Positions 1-5,468 of a stretch of DNA of 6,043 nucleotides are shown here, piece after piece. How positions within the stretch are numbered: position 1 is the stretch's first letter; every line of letters starts with the position of its first letter. This stretch comes from JBBRSC01 sp038245795 (lineage in GTDB: Bacteria > Actinomycetota > Acidimicrobiia > Acidimicrobiales > Microtrichaceae). Position numbers and translations under genes: made by a program. The notes under the pieces were generated by a model, which searched no databases, was not told the DNA's origin, and saw only the letters and a list, made by a program, of their open reading frames with translations. Where the stretch lies: NCBI GenBank assembly GCA_038245795.1, contig JBBRSC010000208.1, positions 1-6,043 of the forward strand. The letters are read 5' to 3'.

Positions 1-347
1 ACGAAACGATCGCCCCGAACCGCGAGCCAGTCCATCGGTTGCCACGTCAAATCGACGTCGACCCGGATCTTGAAGCGGGACAGACGCGCCGCAACCAACT
101 CACCCAGCCCGGCGTCGACATCGATCGTCACGGCATCAGCGGCGGTCCGGGTGATCCGACCCCACGCGTCGATCTTTCCGGCTGGGGACAGGACCAACGA
201 CATCGTCGAATCCGCAACGCCCAGCCCTACCACATCGGCCGAAATCTGACCCTGGAGAAACGTCACGCTGTCAGCGCCCGTGACGGAGATGACGTCACGC
301 GTTTGCCGGAACCACGTCGAGACCGGCTCGCTTATCACTTCACTCAT
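1..347 (-). CDS. YgfZ/GcvT-type folate-binding protein (5' part, runs off the window)
   Basis: Only the first 115 residues are visible; the reading frame is still open at base 1. The visible part matches the N-terminal folate-binding domain shared by YgfZ and the glycine-cleavage T protein: a 'V-I-S-V-T-G-A-D-S-V-T-F-L-Q-G-Q' stretch (about residues 19-34), 'LSPAGKIDAWGRI' (53-65), and 'RFKIRVDV' (91-98), which corresponds to the usual 'rfkirvdv' strand. YgfZ proteins use tetrahydrofolate and help assemble or maintain certain Fe-S enzymes in the cytoplasm. Their diagnostic KGC-type motif lies further downstream and is outside the window, so YgfZ versus a GcvT-like paralog cannot be settled. 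Two ATG codons are adjacent (350 and 347). I chose 347 because a GGGAGG site (354-359) sits 6 bases before it but only 3 before the other. The trpE stop overlaps this start, so the gene is probably coupled to trpE. The function is family-level inference. Confidence 0.85.
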   Translation of the reverse strand, partial: MSEVISEPVSTWFRQTRDVISVTGADSVTFLQGQISADVVGLGVADSTMSLVLSPAGKIDAWGRITRTAADAVTIDVDAGLGELVAARLSRFKIRVDVDLTWQPMDWLAVRGDRF

Positions 348-1933
348 CATTGGCCTCCCAGCCGCTGGGCGCACAGGCGTTCTGCTGGCCGGACAGCTGC
401 CAGCAATGCCCGTGCCTTGTTCGAGCATTCGAGCGATTCGTCCTCCGCATTGGAGTCGGCCACGATGCCAGCGCCCGCCTGGACACACGCTCGCAGCGGC
501 GTCCCGTCGAACCGATCGCCGTCGATGATCATTGTGCGAATCGCGATGGCCGTGTCGATGTTGCCCGAGAAGTCGAGGTACCCGACGACCCCGGCATACG
601 GTCCACGTTTGGTCGGCTCCAGCGCATCGATGATCTCCATGGCGCGGACTTTCGGGGCACCCGACACCGTCCCCGCCGGAAGGGTTGCTCGCAGCACATC
701 GATGGGTGACACGCCCTCGGCCAGATCGCCCGACACCTGCGACGTGAGGTGCATGACGTGGCTGTACCGCTCCAACACGATCAGCTCGTCGACCTGTTCG
801 GTTCCGAACGTGACCACCCGCCCGACATCGTTGCGGGCCAGGTCCACCAGCATGATGTGCTCGGCCCGTTCCTTCGGGTGCTCAATCAGTTCGGCGGCCA
901 GACGTCGATCGGCTTCGTCGGTGGCTCCCCGTTTGCGGGTTCCGGCGATGGGTCGCGAGATGACCCGTCCGTCGAGCAGTTGCACCATCGGTTCCGGCGA
1001 ACAGCCCACGAGGCAGAGACCGGGCTCGCGCACGAAGTACATGTACGGACTGGGGTTGATCTGGCGAAGGACCCGGTACACGTCGAAGGGATCGGCGGAG
1101 ATCGTGGTGTCGAATCGTTGGGACAACACCACCTGAAAGATGTCGCCCGCCAGAATGTGTTCCTTCGCGGTCTCGACGGCCGCCCGCCACCCGTCAGCGC
1201 TGACCGTGCTGCGCACCTCGGGAAGATCGCCGTCGATGTTGGTCGTGGCCATCGTCGGTGGCTGCACGAGCGGTTCGGGAATCGGTGTCGCACCCGCAGC
1301 CGCCAGCGCATCGAGCTGCGCCAACGCCTGGTCATACCGCTGCGACAGGGCGGCATCATCAGTTGCAACGTCGCCTGTGAGTTGGGGGATGAACACGTTG
1401 GTGATGAGGTGCGCTCGTTGGCTCCAGTGGTCGATCGCCACGAGTTCACCGATGATCGACATCACCGCGTCGGGCCACGCCCGATCATCGTCGGGGATGT
1501 CCGGCAGATGCTCGATTTCACGAACCACGTCGTAGCCGAGAAAGCCGACCATGCCGCTGTGCAACGGGATCTCGTCGTCGTCGCCACCCATTTGCGCCAA
1601 GGACGGCGCCACGCAGACGTCGAGCACGGTTTCGATCGCAACGAGGATTCCTCGGTCGACGGGGACGTCGACGGGGAGGTCACCGGTGATGTGCAGGGCG
1701 CCACCCACCGAACGAATCTCCGCTAGTGGTGAACGGCCGACGAAGCTCCAGCGACTCCAGCGACCGCCGTGATCGACCGACTCCAGGAGGAAGCCCGGCC
1801 CGTCGCCACAGATTCGACCGAAGATCGCCACCGGTGTCACCTGATCGGCGAGCAGCGTGCGGCGGATGGGGACCACCCGATGCGACCGTGCGAGCGACAG
1901 GAACCCGGCGCGGTCCGGGACCGCGGTGGTCAC
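347..1933 (-). CDS. trpE: Anthranilate synthase component I
   Basis: This is the 528-residue large subunit of anthranilate synthase. With a TrpG-type glutaminase partner it converts chorismate and glutamine-derived ammonia to anthranilate, the first step of tryptophan synthesis. The N-terminal domain carries the LLES motif (residues 49-52), the known tryptophan feedback site, followed by 'WSFVGRSPL' (61-70). The chorismate-binding domain is complete: NPSPYMYF (293-300), PIAGTRKRG (328-336), HIMLVDLARND (359-369), TVSGAPKVRAMEII (422-435), GYLDFSGNIDTA (451-462) and QAGAGIVADS (485-494). The length is normal for TrpE. The PIAGT and SGAPK motifs together with LLES favour TrpE over PabB or isochorismate synthase. 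The GTG start at 1933 overlaps the hisI stop in a GTGA. No clear Shine-Dalgarno precedes it, so expression probably depends on coupling to hisI. No trpG gene and no fused glutaminase domain are visible in the window. Control by tryptophan feedback is inferred from the intact LLES. Confidence 0.97.
   Translation of the reverse strand: MTTAVPDRAGFLSLARSHRVVPIRRTLLADQVTPVAIFGRICGDGPGFLLESVDHGGRWSRWSFVGRSPLAEIRSVGGALHITGDLPVDVPVDRGILVAIETVLDVCVAPSLAQMGGDDDEIPLHSGMVGFLGYDVVREIEHLPDIPDDDRAWPDAVMSIIGELVAIDHWSQRAHLITNVFIPQLTGDVATDDAALSQRYDQALAQLDALAAAGATPIPEPLVQPPTMATTNIDGDLPEVRSTVSADGWRAAVETAKEHILAGDIFQVVLSQRFDTTISADPFDVYRVLRQINPSPYMYFVREPGLCLVGCSPEPMVQLLDGRVISRPIAGTRKRGATDEADRRLAAELIEHPKERAEHIMLVDLARNDVGRVVTFGTEQVDELIVLERYSHVMHLTSQVSGDLAEGVSPIDVLRATLPAGTVSGAPKVRAMEIIDALEPTKRGPYAGVVGYLDFSGNIDTAIAIRTMIIDGDRFDGTPLRACVQAGAGIVADSNAEDESLECSNKARALLAAVRPAERLCAQRLGGQ
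354..359 (-). promoter_or_regulatory. Strong Shine-Dalgarno site for the ygfZ-like gene
   Basis: Read on the minus strand this is GGGAGG, the best ribosome binding site in the window. It lies inside the last codons of trpE and 6 bases before the ATG at 347. It suggests that the downstream gene recruits ribosomes itself rather than depending only on termination-reinitiation from trpE. Confidence 0.75.
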
Positions 1934-2346
1934 GCTGAAGTGCCCGTGACTGTGTCGGCGTCGGCGTCGGCGTCGGCCAAGTCAGTTGTCTCGCCGAAGT
2001 CACGGAAGAAGCACGAGTAGTTCCCCGTGTGACACGCCCCCTTGCCTTCCTGTTCGACGAGGAACAGCAGGGTGTCACCGTCGCAGTCGTACGAGGCGGA
2101 ACGAATGAACTGTCGATCGCCGGAGGTGTCGCCCTTGCGCCACACTTCTTGTCGGCTCCGTGACCAGAAGACGGTCCGGCCCTGCTCCAAGCTCATGCGA
2201 AGCGTCTCGGCGTTCATCCAGGCCATCATCAGAACGTCCTTGGTGACGACATCCTGAACGATGGCCGCAACGAGACCGTCGGCGTTGTAGGTCACAGCAG
2301 CCAACTCGCTGGTGATGACGTCAATCGGGGACACATGGGGGCTCAC
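1930..2346 (-). CDS. hisI: Phosphoribosyl-AMP cyclohydrolase
   Basis: HisI hydrolyses the purine ring of PR-AMP to give ProFAR, the third step of histidine synthesis. It is a cytoplasmic, metal-dependent enzyme. With this start it has 138 residues and only the cyclohydrolase domain, so HisE must be encoded elsewhere. Visible motifs are NADGLV-AIVQD (21-32), WSRSRQEVWRKGDTSG (61-76), DCDGD (87-91) and ACHTG...SC (104-112). Cys88, Cys105 and Cys112 are the expected zinc ligands, and the Asp cluster 87/89/91 the expected magnesium ligands. I chose the GTG at 2346 because a GAGGA site (2354-2358) lies 7 bases upstream. A second in-frame GTG at 2364 would add six residues and overlap the stop of the GroES-like gene as GTGA, but it has no ribosome binding site. 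The C-terminus ends in an odd Ala-Asp repeat. The stop overlaps the trpE start. Confidence 0.96.
   Translation of the reverse strand: MSPHVSPIDVITSELAAVTYNADGLVAAIVQDVVTKDVLMMAWMNAETLRMSLEQGRTVFWSRSRQEVWRKGDTSGDRQFIRSASYDCDGDTLLFLVEQEGKGACHTGNYSCFFRDFGETTDLADADADADTVTGTSA
1954..1977 (-). repeat. Four-copy hexanucleotide tandem repeat in the hisI tail
   Basis: Read on the minus strand, GCCGAC is repeated four times without interruption and encodes Ala-Asp four times (HisI residues 124-131). The tract follows the last conserved HisI motif, so it lies in a non-catalytic tail. Six-base units keep the frame when copies are gained or lost, so length changes would be tolerated. Confidence 0.9.
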
Positions 2347-2353
2347 TGCAACA

Positions 2354-2358
2354 TCCTC
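2354..2358 (-). promoter_or_regulatory. Shine-Dalgarno site that decides the hisI start
   Basis: Minus-strand GAGGA sits 7 bases before the GTG at 2346, in the short gap after the GroES-like gene. It supports that GTG over the overlapping GTG at 2364, which has no such site. Confidence 0.6.
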
Positions 2359-2360
2359 GA

Positions 2361-2690
2361 TCACAGATACAGCCCGGTGCTACCGATATCGAGCCGTTCG
2401 GCGGCCACGGCGTGGATGTCCCGTTCGCGGAGCAGCACGAACAGCTCGCCCTGCACCTCGACCTCATGGAGATCGTCCGGGCTGAACAGCACCTGATCAT
2501 CGATCTCGATGTTGCGCACGTTGGGGCCCGTGGCCCGGACGACCGCCCACACCAGTCGCTTGCCGATCTGGGCGGTGGCCGGAATCAGGATCCCGCCGAT
2601 GGATCGGCGCTCGCCGTCGGCCGTCTCGATGTGGACGAGCAGCCGATCCTGCAACATCTTGATCGGGAGCTTTTCATCGCCTTGGAGCAC
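2361..2690 (-). CDS. GroES-like co-chaperonin paralog
   Basis: This is a 109-residue protein with a single GroES/Cpn10 fold. The visible landmarks follow GroES order: MLQDRLLV (12-19) for the first strand 'LHDRV', then 'ERRSIGGILIPATA' (27-40), which corresponds to the mobile loop with the hydrophobic tripeptide Ile34-Leu35-Ile36 that in GroES docks on GroEL. 'IDDQVLFSPDDLHEVEVQGELFVLLRERDIHAV' (about 63-95) matches the family's 'GDRVLFSKYAGTEVKIDGEEYLILRESDILAI'. It ends in STGLYL, an extension beyond normal GroES that I recall from actinobacterial paralogs annotated only as GroES family. No groEL is adjacent, unlike a classical groES locus. The function is unknown; it may cap a chaperonin or act on its own. 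The GTG at 2690 is 4 bases after the hisF stop. The ATG at 2657 (98 residues) is an alternative, and neither has a good ribosome binding site. I preferred GTG for its tight coupling and because the preceding EKLPIK segment resembles the N-terminus of such paralogs. Confidence 0.88.
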   Translation of the reverse strand: MLQGDEKLPIKMLQDRLLVHIETADGERRSIGGILIPATAQIGKRLVWAVVRATGPNVRNIEIDDQVLFSPDDLHEVEVQGELFVLLRERDIHAVAAERLDIGSTGLYL

Positions 2691-2694
2691 CGCG

Positions 2695-3471
2695 TCACGC
2701 TACCGGGTTGGGTCTCACGGCAATACCGTCGGCGATCATGGCCGCCTTGGCCTCGGCGATCGTGAAGGTCCCGAAATGGAAGATGGAGGCCGCCAACACC
2801 GCATCGGCATGGCCCTCGATCACACCGGCCGAGAGGTGCGCCAGCGTGCCGACGCCGCCGGACGCGATGACAGGAACGGGAACCAAATCGGCAACGGCAC
2901 GCGTGACGGCCAAGTCGAAGCCGTCCTTGGTCCCGTCGTTGTCCATCGAGGTCAGCAGGATCTCGCCGGCGCCTCGATCGACTGCTTCGTCGACCCACTC
3001 GAGCACGTCGAGCCCGGTGGCAGTTCTTCCGCCGTGGACGAACACTTCAAAGCCGGAGGCCGTGAGCGTCGACCGTCGGGAATCGACTGCCACCACCGTG
3101 CACTGATTGCCGAACTCGGCAGCCACTTCGTTGATGAGATCGGGTCGGGCCACCGCCGGGGAGTTCATCGAGATCTTGTCGGCACCCGCACGCAGGAGCG
3201 CGCGGGCGTTGTCGACCGAACGGATACCACCGCCGACCGTGAACGGGATGAACACTTCCTCGGCCACCCGGGCGGCCATCTCGACAGTGGTCTGGCGCGC
3301 ATCGGAGCTGGCGGTGATGTCCAGGAAGATGAGTTCGTCGGCGCCCTCGGCGTCGTAGCGCCGCGCGAGCTCCACGGGATCGCCAGCGTCGCGGAGGCTG
3401 ACGAAGTTCACGCCCTTGACCACGCGCCCCTGATCGACGTCGAGGCACGGGATGATGCGGACATTGTTCAT
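2695..3471 (-). CDS. hisF: Imidazole glycerol phosphate synthase, cyclase subunit
   Basis: HisF is the (beta/alpha)8-barrel synthase subunit. It takes PRFAR and ammonia channelled from HisH and releases IGP and AICAR, which links histidine synthesis to purine synthesis. The protein has 258 residues, normal for the family. It opens with VRIIPCLDVDQGRVVKG (residues 4-20). Catalytic Asp11 and Asp130 and Lys19 fall at the same positions as in the Thermotoga enzyme. The ammonia-gate residues Arg5, Glu46, Lys99 and Glu170 are all present. Phosphate-binding loops are FTVGGGIRS (77-85) and VIASGGVG (201-208), and the end has the typical ASIFHFG (228-234). The start is the ATG at 3471: it gives the standard N-terminus, and the other nearby ATG (3464) is out of frame. 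A GTG at 3507 would add twelve residues and overlap hisA, and seems less likely. There is no good ribosome binding site; the start overlaps the stop of a tiny ORF in the preceding repeat. Confidence 0.97.
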   Translation of the reverse strand: MNNVRIIPCLDVDQGRVVKGVNFVSLRDAGDPVELARRYDAEGADELIFLDITASSDARQTTVEMAARVAEEVFIPFTVGGGIRSVDNARALLRAGADKISMNSPAVARPDLINEVAAEFGNQCTVVAVDSRRSTLTASGFEVFVHGGRTATGLDVLEWVDEAVDRGAGEILLTSMDNDGTKDGFDLAVTRAVADLVPVPVIASGGVGTLAHLSAGVIEGHADAVLAASIFHFGTFTIAEAKAAMIADGIAVRPNPVA

Positions 3472-3493
3472 CTCGAACCGTTCATCTCGAACC
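3466..3493 (-). repeat. Perfect 14-bp tandem duplication at the hisA-hisF junction
   Basis: Read on the minus strand, GGTTCGAGATGAAC occurs twice back to back (3493-3480 and 3479-3466) with no mismatch. The second copy contains the hisF start codon and the first carries a decoy ATG in another frame. Each copy also has a short GTTC-N5-GAAC palindrome. The unit is not a multiple of three, so it sits where it harms neither hisA nor hisF. It looks like a replication-slippage duplication. Confidence 0.95.
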
Positions 3494-3496
3494 CAT
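3468..3496 (-). other. Two nested tiny ORFs (4 and 5 codons) linking hisA to hisF
   Basis: Just after the hisA TGA there is an ATG at 3496 that reads M-G-S-R-stop. Its TGA overlaps an ATG at 3485 that reads M-N-G-S-R-stop. That TGA in turn overlaps the hisF ATG at 3471. Both links are ATGA. A ribosome that finished hisA could in principle reinitiate stepwise into hisF. The peptides themselves are unlikely to have a role. The reading frames are seen directly; any regulatory effect is inference, and the tiny ORFs may be a by-product of the duplication. Confidence 0.3.
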
Positions 3497-4228
3497 TCAC
3501 GGGGCACCGACCCGAGCGAGCGCGTCGGCGAGCGTGAACGATCCCTCGTACAACGCCCGACCCATGATGGCGCCCGCCAGTCGACGTCCGTCGGCGACCA
3601 ACGCGTCGAGCTCGACGAGATGTTCGATGGTCCCGACCCCACCCGAGGCAATGACGCCCACGGAGGTCGCCGCGAGTGCCTGGCGCAGTTGATCGATCGC
3701 TGGGCCCTCCTGAGTGCCGTCGCGGCCGATCTCGGTGACCACGAAGGCCGACACTCCAACGTCTTCGAAACGTCGGGCCACCTCGACGAGGTCGAGGCCG
3801 CTCGACACCTCCCAACCGTGGGAGGCCAACTCCATTCCACGGGCGTCGAGACCGACGGCAACTGGTTGGCGAGCGGCGACCAGTGCCACCAGCTCGGGGT
3901 TCTCCAGGGCGGCGGTGCCGATCACGACCCTCGCAACTCCGGCGTCCGCCAACGCAGCGGCAGCTGACACCGTCCGGACACCCCCGCCAGACTGGACAGG
4001 CACGTCGACCGCTGCGCACATCTGTTCGATGATCGCGAGGTTCGTGGCCTCGCCGCTGCGGGCCGCGTCGAGATCGACGACATGGATCCACGGCACGCCA
4101 GCATCGGCGAAGGCGCGGGCCTGGCCGACGGGATCGTCGCCGTAGTGGGTTTCACGGTCGTAGTCGCCCTGATAGAGCCGCACACAGCGGCCGGCCCGGA
4201 GATCAATGGCGGGATACAGATCGATCAT
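3497..4228 (-). CDS. hisA: ProFAR isomerase (phosphoribosylformimino-AICAR-P isomerase)
   Basis: HisA is a (beta/alpha)8-barrel enzyme that isomerises ProFAR to PRFAR by an Amadori rearrangement. It has 243 residues, the usual length. Motifs seen: YPAIDLRAGRCVRLYQGDY (5-23), VPVQSGGGVR (76-85), VVIGTAALENP (101-111), GLDARG (126-131), VVTEIGRDGT (163-172) and VIASGGVG (192-199). Asp9 and Asp170 align with the catalytic Asp11 and Asp175 of the bifunctional actinobacterial PriA, and Asp128 with Asp130. The segment 'VQSGGGVR' is the HisA form rather than the PriA 'VELSGGIRDD', and His137 stands where PriA has Arg143, so a HisA-only role is more likely. The ATG at 4228 overlaps the hisH stop as ATGA and has a GGAG site 8 bases upstream. 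A longer upstream frame exists but encodes only out-of-frame hisH sequence. Confidence 0.96.
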   Translation of the reverse strand: MIDLYPAIDLRAGRCVRLYQGDYDRETHYGDDPVGQARAFADAGVPWIHVVDLDAARSGEATNLAIIEQMCAAVDVPVQSGGGVRTVSAAAALADAGVARVVIGTAALENPELVALVAARQPVAVGLDARGMELASHGWEVSSGLDLVEVARRFEDVGVSAFVVTEIGRDGTQEGPAIDQLRQALAATSVGVIASGGVGTIEHLVELDALVADGRRLAGAIMGRALYEGSFTLADALARVGAP

Positions 4229-4875
4229 GACGCTCGCTCCGTGATCGTGGCCTTCGACGACGTGCGGTCGGCGATCGCCACGAATCGACGGAGCAAGTCG
4301 AGTCCTTCCGTCCCAGACTTCTCGGGGTGGAACTGCGTGGCCCAACACCGGTCGCGCTCGACCATCGCAACGACCGGACCTCCGTAGTCACACGTTGCCG
4401 AGATGAGTTCGGGGTCGCACTCGGCGCCGAAGGAATGCACGAAGTACATCCACGGCTCCCCCGACAGCAGCGCCGACGTACGGGTGGGAGTGCACCTGTT
4501 CCATTGCATCTGCGGGAGCTTCACCGCGCCACGCAGACGTCGCACCTGGCCCTCGAGAACCGCAAGGCCCTCGATCCCGGGCGACTCGTCGGATCCCTCG
4601 AAGAGCAGTTGCATCCCGATACAGATCCCCAGAAACGGTGTCGGTCCCAACGCCTTCTCGCGAGCGATGTCCCACAATCCCGATGCGCGCAGCGCCGCCA
4701 CGCAGGCCCCGAAGGCACCGACACCGGGCAGGACCACCGCATCGGCATCCGCAATCAGGCCGTGATCGGCGGTCAGTCGGGCATCCGCGCCGACATGTTC
4801 CAACGCCTTCTGAGCGCTCCGCAGATTGCCGATGCCGTAGTCGAGGACCGCCACCAGCGCCGAGTCATCGGTCAT
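4225..4875 (-). CDS. hisH: Imidazole glycerol phosphate synthase, glutaminase subunit
   Basis: HisH is a class I glutamine amidotransferase that hydrolyses glutamine and passes ammonia to HisF. It has 216 residues. The N-terminus VAVLDYGIGNLRS (8-20) is typical. The oxyanion-strand PGVG is at 50-53, the nucleophile Cys85 lies in LGICIGMQ (82-89), and the other two triad members are His183 and Glu185 in QFHPEKS. 'YFVHSF' (144-149) is also conserved. The interface motif usually written PHMGWN is PQMQWN here (121-126), though Trp125, which in other HisH proteins contacts HisF, is kept. The chosen ATG at 4875 overlaps the hisB stop as ATGA. The frame stays open upstream through hisB and past 5500, but that sequence is an out-of-frame shadow. 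There is no strong ribosome binding site. hisA separates it from its partner hisF, a common order. Confidence 0.96.
   Translation of the reverse strand: MTDDSALVAVLDYGIGNLRSAQKALEHVGADARLTADHGLIADADAVVLPGVGAFGACVAALRASGLWDIAREKALGPTPFLGICIGMQLLFEGSDESPGIEGLAVLEGQVRRLRGAVKLPQMQWNRCTPTRTSALLSGEPWMYFVHSFGAECDPELISATCDYGGPVVAMVERDRCWATQFHPEKSGTEGLDLLRRFVAIADRTSSKATITERAS
4237..4240 (-). promoter_or_regulatory. Shine-Dalgarno site for hisA
   Basis: Minus-strand GGAG lies inside the end of hisH, 8 bases before the hisA ATG. It fixes that start and allows ribosome entry in addition to coupling through the ATGA overlap. Confidence 0.55.
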
Positions 4876-5468
4876 GCGGACAACGTGCCCTTGGTCGATG
4901 GCACGCCCCCACCGACCTCGATGACCGCGTCGCGCAGCGTGCGGGCGAGCCCCTTGAAGGTCGCCTCGATGATGTGGTGGGTATTGGTACCAGCGACCTT
5001 GGTGACGTGCAGCGTGATCCGGGCGGCGGTCGCGAACGACGTCACGAAATGCTCGGCCATCTCGGGATTGAACGGGGGTTCGCCAAGGGGCAAGACCTCG
5101 CCGAAAGGAACGTCGTACGCAACGAACGGCCGACCGGACAGGTCGAGGGCGACATCGATCAGCGCTTCGTCGAGCGGGTACCGACCGCTGGCGAAACGGC
5201 GCACGCCAGACTTGTCGCCGAGCGCCTCGGCAAAAGTCTCCCCGATGAGGATCCCGCAGTCCTCGATGGTGTGGTGACCATCCACATGGAGATCGCCGAC
5301 CGCTCTGACGTCGAGGTCGAAGCCGCCGTGACGGCCGAGCTGATCCAACATGTGATCGAAGAACGGAAGACCCGTCGAGACGTTGGTGACACCAGTGCCG
5401 TCGATCGTGAGGCCGACGGTGATGTCGGTCTCGGCGGTGGTCCGGGAGCGCGTCGCTGATCGGGTCAT
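4872..5468 (-). CDS. hisB: Imidazoleglycerol-phosphate dehydratase
   Basis: This is the IGP dehydratase, which converts IGP to imidazole acetol phosphate using bound manganese. It has 198 residues, the length of the single-function form; the phosphatase domain of the enteric fused HisB is absent, so histidinol phosphate must be dephosphorylated by another enzyme. The two duplicated metal-binding HHxxE motifs are intact: His65-His66-Glu69 in HHTIEDCGI and His164-His165-Glu168 in HHIIEATFKGLARTLR. Other family marks are LPFFDHMLDQLGRHGGFDL (34-52), LDEAL (99-103) and the C-terminal PSTKGTL (190-196). The residue before the first His pair is Gly64, where many homologs have Asp; this position varies in the family, so activity is not in doubt. 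The ATG at 5468 overlaps the hisC stop as ATGA and gives the standard N-terminus (RTTAETDI). Confidence 0.97.
   Translation of the reverse strand: MTRSATRSRTTAETDITVGLTIDGTGVTNVSTGLPFFDHMLDQLGRHGGFDLDVRAVGDLHVDGHHTIEDCGILIGETFAEALGDKSGVRRFASGRYPLDEALIDVALDLSGRPFVAYDVPFGEVLPLGEPPFNPEMAEHFVTSFATAARITLHVTKVAGTNTHHIIEATFKGLARTLRDAVIEVGGGVPSTKGTLSA

Noticed and set aside
39..1136. A 365-codon open frame on the plus strand opposite trpE
   Set aside because: Its product is rich in Arg, Ser, Thr and Pro with no family resemblance, and it lies antisense to strongly conserved trpE motifs. It is a typical shadow frame of GC-rich DNA.
3466..3493. A hairpin terminator or operator at the hisA-hisF junction, from the GTTC-N5-GAAC palindromes
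   Set aside because: The stems are only 4 bp, there is no T-tract, and hisF must be expressed with hisH. The palindrome is better explained as part of the duplicated start-codon region.
2509..3537. A 342-codon plus-strand open frame opposite hisF and the GroES-like gene
   Set aside because: It spans two recognised genes and their junction in antisense and has no recognisable domain or ribosome binding site; it is a shadow frame.
3472..3861. A 130-residue N-terminal extension of hisF
   Set aside because: It reads hisA out of frame; HisF proteins start a few residues before RIIPCLDVD, which matches the ATG at 3471.
4327..5277. A 316-codon plus-strand open frame opposite hisH and hisB
   Set aside because: It is antisense to two complete catalytic genes and has low-complexity composition with no motif.
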